From contig NZ_OANT01000001.1 of NCBI RefSeq assembly GCF_900096995.1, positions 1 to 64,000 of the forward strand: a DNA stretch of 64,000 nt. The letters are read 5' to 3'. A program made the translations under genes and the position numbers. How positions within the stretch are numbered: the first letter of the stretch is position 1; every line of letters starts with the position of its first letter. This document shows positions 39,598-48,185 of the stretch, piece after piece. Source of the DNA: Acinetobacter puyangensis (GTDB lineage Bacteria; Pseudomonadota; Gammaproteobacteria; Pseudomonadales; Moraxellaceae). The notes beneath the pieces are model-generated. The model was not told where the DNA came from and did no database searches. It saw nothing but the letters and a program-made list of their open reading frames with translations.

Positions 39598-40899
39598 ATG
39601 CAAAAAATTACATCGTTATATGATACAGGAAGTACATATATGCATATTTGTTTTAAAAAAAAGCTGTATGGTTTGGTTGGATTATTTTTGCCATTAAGCC
39701 TACCCGGAATTGCTGTCGCTGATAGTTCCAGCGAAATCGCACAGCTACGGGCAGAAATTCAAGAGTTACGTGAAATATTAAATCTTAAACAAACACAGAT
39801 CGTTTCACCTTCTACAATAAATCCAGCAACAGAACCTGCACCGAAAGCAAGTTTATTAAAATCGGATATGTCATTTAATCTCTATGGCTATATCCGTGCT
39901 GATGCTTCCTATCAGATGAAGGGAGCATCGACAATGTACAACGCAATCAATACTGTACCATTGCAACATGGTAATGAGGCACAGCAACAAGCAGATCAAT
40001 TTAGAACAACTGTCAATGTAACGCGTTTGGGCATGGATTTTAAAGTGCCTATTGACGATCAGAACCTCAGTGCAAAGTTAGAATTAGATTTTTTTGGCGG
40101 AGCAACTAGAGATCAGTTCCGTATCCGCCACGCTTATCTAAATTATGGTGATTGGCTGGTTGGGCAAACCTGGTCGAACTTTATTGCATCAGAATATTTA
40201 CCAGAAACAATTGATGCAGCGACTTATGTGGGCGGCGCACTGCAACGTACCCCAATGGTTAAATATACCCACCACTTATCTGATCACACCAGTTTTGCAT
40301 TCAGTGCAGAAGATCCAAGATATACTGCAACCTCAGATCCGGTGCATAAAACAAGTGGACCGGCATTGGTTGGGCGCTTAAACCACGCATTTAATCAGGG
40401 GGCTAAATTATCTGCACGAACATTTATGGCTCAGAAAAAAACCTATGCTGATGATGCATTAGCTTGGGGTATTGGTCTTGGTGGCACATATCCATTAACT
40501 GAGCACACTCAATTTAAAGCAGATTATTATCATGTCAAAGGAGATGGCCGCTTTATTCTGTGGACCAACAGTGCCTATGCGCTGGATGATCAGCACAATA
40601 TGCATTTGAATGAATTTGATGTGTTTAGTCTGGGATTAATCCATCAATTTACCACAAAACTACGCTCGACGATTGGTTACGGCTATATGCGTGCAGAAGA
40701 TAGTAATGAATTTGCTCAGTTACAACACAATAATTCTAATCAAAATAAAAGCCTTTGGCAGGGATGGGTAAATGCGATGTATTCGCCGATTACACCGATA
40801 AGTTTTGGCGTTGAATATGTTTATGGTGAACGCGAAACCTTTAATGCCATTAAAGGACAGGATAATCGGTTCAACTTTACAGCAATCTATCAATTTTAA
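39598..40899 (+). CDS. dcaP: DcaP-family outer-membrane porin
   Basis: A 433-residue outer-membrane protein of the DcaP-like trimeric porin family of Acinetobacter, which admits small dicarboxylic or aromatic acids. A signal peptide with cleavage near AVA-DSSSEIA (about residue 41) is followed by a short coiled coil (SSEIAQLRAEIQELREILNL), a typical DcaP N-terminus, then beta-strands starting FNLYGYIRADASYQM and ending with terminal aromatic FNFTAIYQF. The long N-region before the signal (first ATG at 39598, next at 39640) leaves the start slightly open; the strong Shine-Dalgarno favours 39598. It is followed by a matching inner-membrane carrier. Confidence 0.88.
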   Translation: MQKITSLYDTGSTYMHICFKKKLYGLVGLFLPLSLPGIAVADSSSEIAQLRAEIQELREILNLKQTQIVSPSTINPATEPAPKASLLKSDMSFNLYGYIRADASYQMKGASTMYNAINTVPLQHGNEAQQQADQFRTTVNVTRLGMDFKVPIDDQNLSAKLELDFFGGATRDQFRIRHAYLNYGDWLVGQTWSNFIASEYLPETIDAATYVGGALQRTPMVKYTHHLSDHTSFAFSAEDPRYTATSDPVHKTSGPALVGRLNHAFNQGAKLSARTFMAQKKTYADDALAWGIGLGGTYPLTEHTQFKADYYHVKGDGRFILWTNSAYALDDQHNMHLNEFDVFSLGLIHQFTTKLRSTIGYGYMRAEDSNEFAQLQHNNSNQNKSLWQGWVNAMYSPITPISFGVEYVYGERETFNAIKGQDNRFNFTAIYQF

Positions 40900-41078
40900 T
40901 AGGTGTGCAAGCAAACTTGGTGTTGATCACAGTGTGTTTCCTGATTCATTGGCAACACAGTTTAAAAATCTTTTGAATGGAAAATTCGAAATTAACCATA
41001 GTGAGGAAAGATTCTGAATGCTGTGCTAAACCATGTCTAAAGGACGGACATTAAAGGCAAAGAGGGATCAACTTCATG

Positions 41079-41095
41079 CTCACATAGGAGGTGAG
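41079..41095 (+). promoter_or_regulatory. Hairpin presenting the Shine-Dalgarno of the BenK-like carrier
   Basis: CTCAC (41079-41083) pairs perfectly with GTGAG (41091-41095), with loop ATAGGAG holding the Shine-Dalgarno. Additional GGA motifs occur upstream in the leader (AAAGGACGGACA near 41038-41049; AGGGA near 41063-41067). ATG at 41099. Confidence 0.55.
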
Positions 41096-41098
41096 AAC

Positions 41099-42457
41099 AT
41101 GGCTAGGGATACATTAAATGTCAATTCAGTAATTGACGAAGCAAAATTTGGTAAATTTCACTGGGGGGTTCTATTCTGGTGTTTACTTATTATCATTTTT
41201 GATGGCTATGACTTGGTGATTTATGGGGTTGCATTACCATTATTAATGCAAGAGTGGTCGTTAACCTCAGTACAAGCTGGTATGTTAGCCAGTACTGCAT
41301 TGTGCGGTATGATGTTTGGTGCAATGGCATTTGGTACTTTAGCTGACAAATTCGGACGTAAAAAAATTATTTTAGCTTGCGTGACTTGTTTTAGTGGATT
41401 TACTTTTTTAGGTGCATTTGCTTCGACGCCCGTAGAGTTTGCGATTTTACGTTTCTTGGCCGGGCTGGGTATAGGTGGTGTTATGCCAAATCTGGTGGCT
41501 TTGACATCAGAATATGCACCGAAAAAAATCAGATCAACGATGGTTGCAGTGATGTTTAGCGGTTATGCGATTGGTGGCATTATTTCTGCATTACTCGGCT
41601 CAATTCTGGTACAGGATCATGGTTGGCAAATCATGTTCTTAATTGCAGGTATTCCGCTTCTTGGCTTTCCGCTTATCTGGAAATATTTACCTGAATCGTT
41701 AACATATCTGGTTAAAGATCAGCAGTATGAGTCGGCACGTGTGATTGTCAATAAAATTACGTCTGATGGTGTCGTATCGAAAGATACACAGCTCATCTTA
41801 AATGAATCGACAGACAGCTCAGATGGCTCTGTAAAAGTCTTGTTTAAAGAGGGGCGTACATTTAGTACCTTGATGTTTTGGACAGCTTTTTTTATGTGTT
41901 TACTCATGGTATATGCGTTAAGTAGTTGGTTACCCAAACTGATGCTTGCCGCTGGTTATTCATTGGGTGCAAGTATTCTATTTTTATTGGCATTAAATGT
42001 AGGTGCAATGATTGGAGCAATTCTGGGTGGGGTTTTGGCAGACAAATTTCATCTTAAACCTGTCGTTGTTAGCATGTGTGTCTTAGCAGCCTTGTCTTTG
42101 ATTGGACTGGGTTTTAATTCCCCCACGATTATTTTATATAGTTTAGTTGGCGTTGCAGGCGCTACGACTATTGGGACATCGATATTATTATATAGTTATG
42201 TTGCACAGTATTATCCTCTGGTTGCACTGTCCACAGGTATTGGTTGGGCATCTGCAATAGGACGGGTCGGTGCAATTGTCGGACCAGTATTGACCGGAAT
42301 GTTATTGACGTTAAATTTGCCGCATACGACCAATTTTCTCATGATCAGTATTCCTGCAATATTGGCGGCTATCTCAATCGCCGTCTTAAAAAGACACGAT
42401 AATGATAGCATTGCAACTGTGAATAATATTCCATCGCAGAAGTTGGAAAAAAGCTAA
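41099..42457 (+). CDS. AAHS-family MFS transporter, BenK-like aromatic acid carrier
   Basis: A 452-residue, 12-span proton symporter. It has the AAHS hallmark IIFDGYDLVIYGVALP in helix 1, the loop motif GTLADKFGRKKI between helices 2 and 3, and RFLAGLGIGGVMPN in helix 4. The sequence is close to BenK (benzoate) of Acinetobacter as I remember it, so a benzoate-like acid is probable; no catabolic ben/cat genes are present here. Start 41099 follows AGGAGGTGAG; the open frame extends upstream to 41033 without a good ribosome-binding site. It forms a porin-carrier pair with dcaP. Confidence 0.88.
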   Translation: MARDTLNVNSVIDEAKFGKFHWGVLFWCLLIIIFDGYDLVIYGVALPLLMQEWSLTSVQAGMLASTALCGMMFGAMAFGTLADKFGRKKIILACVTCFSGFTFLGAFASTPVEFAILRFLAGLGIGGVMPNLVALTSEYAPKKIRSTMVAVMFSGYAIGGIISALLGSILVQDHGWQIMFLIAGIPLLGFPLIWKYLPESLTYLVKDQQYESARVIVNKITSDGVVSKDTQLILNESTDSSDGSVKVLFKEGRTFSTLMFWTAFFMCLLMVYALSSWLPKLMLAAGYSLGASILFLLALNVGAMIGAILGGVLADKFHLKPVVVSMCVLAALSLIGLGFNSPTIILYSLVGVAGATTIGTSILLYSYVAQYYPLVALSTGIGWASAIGRVGAIVGPVLTGMLLTLNLPHTTNFLMISIPAILAAISIAVLKRHDNDSIATVNNIPSQKLEKS

Positions 42458-42532
42458 GAAAGAGCACGTGTTGAGCGTTAATGACAGTATTAAATTTAAG
42501 TTGGAAATACAGCATTCTATATTCCACGGTTA

Positions 42533-42645
42533 AATGAAAAATGCCTGAATTAGCCTTAGACAGAGTTAATGGATTGGGCAATATATACATTGTATTGGTT
42601 ATATCGAATGTTTTGTTTAATTGCTTACTTTTCGCATTTTTCATT
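42533..42645. repeat. 12-bp perfect inverted repeat bounding a 113-bp segment
   Basis: AATGAAAAATGC (42533-42544) and GCATTTTTCATT (42634-42645) are perfect inverted copies 89 bp apart in the 401-bp gap between the carrier and the BASS gene. No ORF is seen inside. This could be a MITE-like remnant or simply a long-range stem. Confidence 0.45.
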
Positions 42646-42692
42646 CTAAAGATTGAAGTTTAATATTTTTTTAATTAAAAAAGGCAAAAATT

Positions 42693-42745
42693 GAAAAGCA
42701 CCTTTCAAATTGGACATTTCTAGTCTCATTTGAAGGGTGCTTTTC
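42693..42745 (+). terminator. Long hairpin, possible terminator of the porin-carrier unit
   Basis: A near-perfect 18-bp stem (42693-42710 with 42728-42745, one G-U) around a 17-nt loop. The right arm ends TGCTTTTC. It may end the dcaP-carrier transcript. It lies directly before a short IS3-like OrfA start, so it may instead be part of an element end. Confidence 0.45.
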
Positions 42746-42746
42746 T

Positions 42747-42785
42747 ATGTCAACATATTCCCATGAATTCAAAACTATCGCTTAA
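42747..42785 (+). mobile_element. Possible remnant of an IS3-family OrfA start
   Basis: A 12-codon open frame reads MSTYSHEFKTIA then stops. The first nine residues look like the start of IS3-family OrfA proteins (M-x-x-Y-x-x-E-F-K). Nothing else of a transposase follows before 42858. The match is short and may be chance. Confidence 0.25.
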
Positions 42786-42858
42786 TAGCCAATCTTTAGG
42801 TCTCATCTGACGAAATTTTAGCTGAAAATATAATTCATGGATGACGTATCAATAGATT

Positions 42859-43794
42859 TTATTTTTTCTGTTTACTAGCCCAATAGGTTGCAAGGGCAGG
42901 GCCTGAAATATTGTGCCATAAGCTAAAGATTGCACTGGGCACCGCGGTAATTGGCGATGCTGCAAAATGCACTGCGGCCAGCGCAACACCTAATCCGGAG
43001 TTTTGCATACCCACTTCGATTGCAATGGCTTTGTTATCTGCATAAGACAGTTTAAATAAGCGACCTGCCCAATAACCAAATAAATAACCAAAACCATTAT
43101 GCAGTATCACTACCAATAAAATCAGTGCACCGGAGCTTAATATCTGTGCTTTATTGCCACCAATAATGGCAGCGACAATCGCCACAATGGCAACGACCGA
43201 AATAATTGGCATGACTTGCAGATAATAGTCAATTTTGCTTTTAAAAATCGTGCGAACAATCAGCCCTAAAACAATCGGTACCAAGACCACCTGCAAAATC
43301 GAGCTAAACATGGATAATGCATCAATCTGAATCCATTCACTTGCCAATAAATAGAAAATCGCCGGGGTGAGAATCGGTGCAATACAGGTGGAAACACAGC
43401 TACAGGCAACCGACAAAGGTGTATTGCCTTTTGCCATATAGGTAATGACATTGGATGCGGTTCCACTTGGACAACAACCTACCAGCAAGACACCAATGGC
43501 AATCTCCTGTGGCAGGGCAAAAATTTTACATAGTGCATAAGCAACCAAGGGCATAATCAGAAAATGGGCAAATACACCAATCCACACGGCTTTTGGATAA
43601 CGTAAAACTTCCTTGAAATCATTCAAGGTCATGGTCATGCCCATACCGAACATGATAATGCCGAGAATGAATGGGATAAAAGGCAATAACCAAGTAAACA
43701 GTGACGGCTGGTACATGGCGATCGCGGCAAAAAGAATGACCCACAATGCAAAAGTTTTCTGGATAAATTGACTGAATCGAATAAAAGCGGACAT
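42859..43794 (-). CDS. Bile acid:sodium symporter (BASS) family transporter
   Basis: A 311-residue, roughly ten-span SBF-family protein. LLVGCCPSGTASNVITYMAKG (about 104-124) and IEVGMQNSGLGVALA (about 252-266) are the two crossing-helix sodium-site motifs. Bacterial members of this branch resemble PanS (ketopantoate). It begins 5 bp after the pncA stop on the minus strand, so the two are probably co-transcribed and the substrate may relate to cofactor precursors; that is inference. Confidence 0.88.
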   Translation of the reverse strand: MSAFIRFSQFIQKTFALWVILFAAIAMYQPSLFTWLLPFIPFILGIIMFGMGMTMTLNDFKEVLRYPKAVWIGVFAHFLIMPLVAYALCKIFALPQEIAIGVLLVGCCPSGTASNVITYMAKGNTPLSVACSCVSTCIAPILTPAIFYLLASEWIQIDALSMFSSILQVVLVPIVLGLIVRTIFKSKIDYYLQVMPIISVVAIVAIVAAIIGGNKAQILSSGALILLVVILHNGFGYLFGYWAGRLFKLSYADNKAIAIEVGMQNSGLGVALAAVHFAASPITAVPSAIFSLWHNISGPALATYWASKQKK

Positions 43795-43799
43795 AAAAT

Positions 43800-44438
43800 T
43801 TATTTCAAAATATCGTATGAGTGAATACGGTGTACACCAGCATTTTGCACATTACGCCATGCTTCGGCAAGAGAACCATTTAAATCAATGCCACGACAGG
43901 CATCTTCGATCACGTAAGTTTCAAAGCCGAATTTTCGGGCATCGAGTGCACTCCATGCGACGCAAAAATCGGTTGCCAGTCCCACAAGAAAAACCGTATC
44001 AATCTGGCGTTCTTTTAGATAGCTGCTTAAGCCAGTCTGGGTCTGTTGATCAGCTTCAATAAAGGCCGAATAGCTATCAATATGGGCATGAAAACCCTTG
44101 CGTAGGATCAGTTGTGCGCTTGCCAACTTTAAGTCGGGATGCAGTTCGGCATCATGGCTACCCTGTACACAATGACTTGGCCACAGCACTTGTAGGCCAT
44201 AATCCAGTGTAATGGTTTCAAAGGGGTGTTTACCCGGATGATTCTCTGCAAAGGAAATATGATTGTCGGGATGCCAATCCTGTGTGATCACAATATTGGC
44301 AAAATGCTCGGCCAGTTGATTGATCAGCGAGACGATCTGGTCACCTTCGGCAACTGCTAAATGGCCGCCTGGACAAAAGCCATTTTGGACATCGATCACG
44401 ATCAAGGCACTGTGTTGATTGATTTGCATTGCTGACAT
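43800..44438 (-). CDS. pncA: Nicotinamidase
   Basis: It hydrolyses nicotinamide to nicotinate in the NAD salvage route. From the ATG at 44438 it has 212 residues. The cysteine-hydrolase catalytic set is visible: D16 in ALIVIDVQNGF, Lys in LRKGFHAHIDSYSAF, and Cys in GLATDFCVAWSALDA. Metal ligands are D54 and H56 in TQDWHPDNH. Starts at 44483 or 44429 are alternatives; none has a strong Shine-Dalgarno. Confidence 0.92.
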   Translation of the reverse strand: MSAMQINQHSALIVIDVQNGFCPGGHLAVAEGDQIVSLINQLAEHFANIVITQDWHPDNHISFAENHPGKHPFETITLDYGLQVLWPSHCVQGSHDAELHPDLKLASAQLILRKGFHAHIDSYSAFIEADQQTQTGLSSYLKERQIDTVFLVGLATDFCVAWSALDARKFGFETYVIEDACRGIDLNGSLAEAWRNVQNAGVHRIHSYDILK

Positions 44439-44572
44439 CTTGTTGTTATACAATTTTATTATGCTAGCATAAAGCAATATCATACTGCTTGAATTGACGA
44501 AAAATTGCTGATTTTTCTTTGATAAGAAAATCTAAAGATTTTTAGGAAAAAGAAAATTAAATTAAATAATAC

Positions 44573-44602
44573 TTGAATTTTTTAAAAAACTGGTTATATT
44601 AT
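44573..44602 (+). promoter_or_regulatory. Sigma-70 promoter of an orphan transcript
   Basis: TTGAAT (44573-44578) with TATATT at 44595-44600 (16-bp spacer) or TATTAT at 44597-44602 (18-bp spacer). It points into a stretch without a protein gene, between two minus-strand genes. Confidence 0.55.
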
Positions 44603-44607
44603 GCCCT

Positions 44608-44687
44608 CAGACATTAAGTTGTCTGTAATCTCTCTTTATTTGAATTTGATTTCATAAGCTTATCCACCCTCGGATAAGCTTTTTTTT
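44608..44687 (+). ncRNA. Candidate small RNA, unnamed
   Basis: About 80 nt between the promoter at 44573-44602 and an intrinsic terminator. The 5' hairpin is CAGACA/TGTCTG with loop TTAAGT (44608-44625), a single-stranded pyrimidine-rich middle follows, and then AAGCTTATCC/GGATAAGCTT (44656-44681) with a T-run to 44687. The terminator orientation is plus strand, while both neighbours (pncA, leuE-like) are minus. An 18-codon open frame from the ATG at 44601 exists but would be leaderless. The unit resembles a trans-acting sRNA; I recognise no family. Confidence 0.5.
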
Positions 44688-44712
44688 AACCAAATTTTGG
44701 CTTTGTTGCAGA

Positions 44713-45360
44713 TTAAATACTTGAAACTACCAGTTTTAATGCAAATCCAAAAAACAAGATTCCTACCGATGCAATGCCCAATGTCGAGAGTATTCGATGT
44801 GATTTAAAGAAATCCGCCATTTTTGCTCCTGCGAAAATCAGGCTGCTTAAATAGGTCAAACTACAGATCTGGAGTAAAATACCTAGGATCAAAAAACTTA
44901 AACTTGGATAGGGATAGGTTGGATCAACAAACTGAATAAAAAAAGATAGAAAAAATAAAATCGCTTTTGGATTGAGTAGGCTAATACTCATTGCCCGAGC
45001 AAAATACTGGTTTGAGGCAGTGGACGGCTCAAAGGCAATCTGTTCGGCTAAATGACGGGATCGCCAGCGTTGTAATGCTGCACGTAATAATTGACTGCCT
45101 AACCAGCCAAGATAAATTGCACCAATGACTTTGAGTATAATGAATAACATTGGTACCGCTTTTAACAATGAGGCGGCACCGATCACGGTGAGTAACATTA
45201 GAATTGTATCGCCCGTCAAAACCCCCCATGCAGCACGATAACCTGCTTTTTGTCCATTGCGGGACGCAACAGACATGACATATAAAGAGTTTGGACCGGG
45301 CAGGAGAATAATTAAAATTGTACCGATTAAATAGGTAGTTAAATCTGTAATACCAAACAT
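44713..45360 (-). CDS. leuE: LysE/RhtB-family amino acid exporter, LeuE-like
   Basis: A 215-residue, six-span exporter. It has the LysE signature LIILLPGPNSLYVMSVASRNG near 17-37 and SLLNPKAILFFLSFFIQFVDP near 126-146. Of the E. coli paralogues it resembles LeuE (leucine efflux) most by eye. Substrate calls within LysE are unreliable without experiment. The small RNA candidate lies upstream on the opposite strand at its 3' side. Confidence 0.82.
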   Translation of the reverse strand: MFGITDLTTYLIGTILIILLPGPNSLYVMSVASRNGQKAGYRAAWGVLTGDTILMLLTVIGAASLLKAVPMLFIILKVIGAIYLGWLGSQLLRAALQRWRSRHLAEQIAFEPSTASNQYFARAMSISLLNPKAILFFLSFFIQFVDPTYPYPSLSFLILGILLQICSLTYLSSLIFAGAKMADFFKSHRILSTLGIASVGILFFGFALKLVVSSI

Positions 45361-45479
45361 GTGTATGTAGCAAAAATAAGAAAAATTAAGATTAAGACTT
45401 TATCGATAAAAATACCAGTCATGCGCTAAATCTGACATGATTTTATAAGCTTTTAGTCAAATCAACGGCAGAAAATCGA

Positions 45480-46151
45480 TTAAATAAAACCTGCGACCAC
45501 GTTGATGAGAATCGCGAGTAAAGAGGTATTAAAACAAAAGGATAGCGTACAGTGAAAAATATTCAGTAGCCGCATTTTACGGGTGGTAATCGAGACATCG
45601 GCAGTTTGTGCAGATGTACCAATAATATAGCTAAAATAGATAAAATCCGGATAAGTTGGATATTCTGTATTGGGAAAGGTTAATCCACCATCGTGTTGTT
45701 TTAGTCTGGCAATATAAAAATCATGTGCATAATGGATGGCAAAGATGGTATGCATCATCAACCATGAAGATACAATGGTAAAAATGGCAATGATGATGTG
45801 CCCGACTTTGGTTGGACCCTGTTCAGGCAAATCCGATAAGCCAGCAATAATGGCAATCATTGACATGATCAAAGAAAGTAATACAATCAACATAATGATC
45901 CATTTACTTTCATCCTGTTTTTGTGCGCGTTGCTGGATATCCTGATGTTCGGATTGCCAGATTTTCTGAAATAACATGATCAGATAAAACCAGACCACAC
46001 TGTTCCAGCCCAGTAGGACGATAGTTGACCATGTCCAGTGGGTAAGCAAGCTCAGGATTAAGCTAATGACAATGCCAAGACTGGCAGCAATGAAGAAAGT
46101 CGGACGATTCTGGATACCACTTTGAATCAGATGGAGTATTCTGATATTCAT
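45480..46151 (-). CDS. DUF1345 membrane protein
   Basis: A 223-residue inner-membrane protein with about five hydrophobic segments and the DUF1345 core HTIFAIHYAHDFY followed by FPNTEYPTYPDFIYFSYIIGTSAQTADV. The family has no established function. The CGGAGGA ribosome-binding site is clear. It follows the 80-residue gene on the same strand by 30 bp. Confidence 0.85.
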   Translation of the reverse strand: MNIRILHLIQSGIQNRPTFFIAASLGIVISLILSLLTHWTWSTIVLLGWNSVVWFYLIMLFQKIWQSEHQDIQQRAQKQDESKWIIMLIVLLSLIMSMIAIIAGLSDLPEQGPTKVGHIIIAIFTIVSSWLMMHTIFAIHYAHDFYIARLKQHDGGLTFPNTEYPTYPDFIYFSYIIGTSAQTADVSITTRKMRLLNIFHCTLSFCFNTSLLAILINVVAGFI

Positions 46152-46181
46152 GAAGTATCCTCCGAAATACGCTAAAAAGAT

Positions 46182-46424
46182 TTATAATATAAAGGCTTGC
46201 CAGACATCATTGTGATTATCCCAGTAGCTTAACTGTGCCTGTGTTAAATCATCAAGCTTAATCCAGCAATCCTTGCCGACTTTATCATTAAATCCGGTAC
46301 TGATTAATAAGGCTTCATCGGTGATTTCCATAATCCAGCCTTGAAGCACTTGACCATTGGCAAGAATGATTTTTTGTTGGTTACCTGCTTCGGCAAAGTC
46401 GATTAAGCGCTGTGTAATATCCAT
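46182..46424 (-). CDS. Small hypothetical protein, beta-rich
   Basis: An 80-residue soluble protein with no family I recognise. After an N-terminal helix (MDITQRLIDFAEAGNQ) it alternates short strands: KIILANGQVLQGWIMEITD, EALLISTGFN, CWIKLDDLTQAQLSYW. The strand-turn pattern with NGQ...G recalls an Sm/Hfq-type barrel, but no diagnostic residue supports RNA binding. It lies 12 bp downstream of the M23 lipoprotein and is probably in its operon. Confidence 0.65.
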   Translation of the reverse strand: MDITQRLIDFAEAGNQQKIILANGQVLQGWIMEITDEALLISTGFNDKVGKDCWIKLDDLTQAQLSYWDNHNDVWQAFIL

Positions 46425-46436
46425 GGAAAATCCTGA

Positions 46437-46991
46437 TTATCTGAGATAGGGATAAGGGTTGATGGCACCACGACCTTTTCCACTTAAATAAATACCATAA
46501 TGTAAATGCGGAGCAGTATGGCGAGCATTGCCGGTATTGCCGACATAACCGATTAAATCGCCTTTGCGAATATAATCACCTTCATTTAGGCTACGTTTAT
46601 GCTTGGACAGATGTGCATAATAGTGCCATGAGCCGGATGGACCGATGATCCAGATCACTGTCCCACCAAGATTATTTCCTTTTAGGCTGGCCACCAGACC
46701 GTCTGTTGTACTATAAACTTTTGTGCCTTTTTCTGCCAGAATATCAATACCTTCATGCGAACGTCCCTGACTTCGGGCTGCACCCCAGGTATCATTGAGC
46801 TGCTTGCGGGATACGCCCTGTACCGGAACCGGCAGACGGCTAGACAAAGGTTGCTGCTGTAATTGACGGATCATGTTTTGATTTAATGGCGTGGATTTGA
46901 TGGGCTTTGATACACAGCCGGCAATCAGCAACAACATCATGCTCATGAAAATAAAAAAAATATTTCGAGTTTTAAATATAGTATTGAACAT
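46437..46991 (-). CDS. M23-family peptidase lipoprotein (LytM domain)
   Basis: A 184-residue lipoprotein with lipobox LIAGC (Cys26) and a C-terminal M23 zinc-metallopeptidase domain. Active-site motifs are visible: HEGIDI (HxxxD) at about 99-104 and HLHYG at about 162-166, plus HYYAHL. All zinc ligands are present, so it may be an active murein endopeptidase rather than a degenerate activator. It lies just downstream of mutY. Confidence 0.9.
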   Translation of the reverse strand: MFNTIFKTRNIFFIFMSMMLLLIAGCVSKPIKSTPLNQNMIRQLQQQPLSSRLPVPVQGVSRKQLNDTWGAARSQGRSHEGIDILAEKGTKVYSTTDGLVASLKGNNLGGTVIWIIGPSGSWHYYAHLSKHKRSLNEGDYIRKGDLIGYVGNTGNARHTAPHLHYGIYLSGKGRGAINPYPYLR

Positions 46992-47018
46992 GAGTTGCCA
47001 AACCGATCCTTTTACATA

Positions 47019-48047
47019 TTAAAATTGAGCAATCACTTTTTGCATGGCTGTGGGAATCGCACCTTGTTGAATTTGTTCAGTCAAATAAGGCCTAGCCTGA
47101 AAATAAGCTGCCAATTGGGCGCTCGTTGCAGCATCTACAGAAAATTTATGACACTTTAACTGCCATGTAAAGTGGGTAAACTGATGTTGAACCTGACTTT
47201 GACCATTTTCCTGTAACTGCCACTTGTCCAGAAAATGTATCAATTCCTGTTCATCTTCGATAATCGGCAAGCTATATAAGCCGCCCCATAAGCCTTGATT
47301 TGGCCGTTTCAGCCATAGCCATTGTGCTGCATGTTCAAAGATCATGACATGTCCCTGACGCGTCGGTACAGTCTTTTTGGCTTTTTTCTCGGGATATGCC
47401 AGTACATTATTTTGTTGATATGCCTGACAATCTTCTTGCATCGGACAATACAGACAGAGTGGTTTTTTCGGTGTGCAAATGGTTGCGCCCAGATCCATGA
47501 TGGCCTGAGTATAGTCGGCATGACGATCCTGCGGCACAAGTTCGGTGGCAAGCTGCCATAATTCCTTGTCTTTGGCAGGTTTGGATAAGTCCCCTGAAAT
47601 TGCAAAATAACGGGATAGTACACGTTTGACATTGCCATCAAGGATTACACCAAATTGTCCTAAGCCCAAAGACATCATGGCGCCGGCAGTAGAACGTCCA
47701 ATTCCGGATAAGCCGATCCAGCCTTCAAGGTCTTTTGGAAAATCACCTTGTTCGACCACCTGTTGTGAGGCTTTATGCAGGTTTCTGGCACGGGCATAGT
47801 AACCTAGTCCGGCCCAATAGGGGGCGACCTCGTCCCAGCTTGCCTGTGCCAATGCCGCGACTGTAGGAAATCGGGTGATAAAGCGATCATAATATTGCAG
47901 CACAGTTTTGACTTGGGTTTGCTGCAACATGATTTCAGATACCCAGACTTTATAGGGATCATTTTTAATCTGCCAAGGTAAATCATGGCGACCGTGAACA
48001 TCAAACCAGTGTAAAAGTTTGCCGGCAAAAGAGCTGTGATCAGACAT
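47019..48047 (-). CDS. mutY: A/G-specific adenine DNA glycosylase
   Basis: MutY removes A mispaired with 8-oxoG. From ATG 48047 it has 342 residues. The catalytic E38 is in WVSEIMLQQTQV, the HhH is GLSGIGRSTAGA (112-123), catalytic D137 is in ILDGNVKRVLSR, and the iron-sulfur cluster is C191, C198, C201, C207. A NUDIX-like 8-oxoG recognition domain follows (GLWGGLYSLP). The open frame runs further upstream to 48116 but without similarity to MutY. Confidence 0.95.
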   Translation of the reverse strand: MSDHSSFAGKLLHWFDVHGRHDLPWQIKNDPYKVWVSEIMLQQTQVKTVLQYYDRFITRFPTVAALAQASWDEVAPYWAGLGYYARARNLHKASQQVVEQGDFPKDLEGWIGLSGIGRSTAGAMMSLGLGQFGVILDGNVKRVLSRYFAISGDLSKPAKDKELWQLATELVPQDRHADYTQAIMDLGATICTPKKPLCLYCPMQEDCQAYQQNNVLAYPEKKAKKTVPTRQGHVMIFEHAAQWLWLKRPNQGLWGGLYSLPIIEDEQELIHFLDKWQLQENGQSQVQHQFTHFTWQLKCHKFSVDAATSAQLAAYFQARPYLTEQIQQGAIPTAMQKVIAQF

Positions 48048-48185
48048 CAATGAATCGTGATAGGTATATGCAGAAAGTGCAGAGCATAGCAGTATTTTGT
48101 ATGCTTGCCTAATCAAAATATGTGGGTTTTTTAGCGGGCTGATATGAGCATACTACACCAGTAAGATCATATCAGATGGGGGCGA

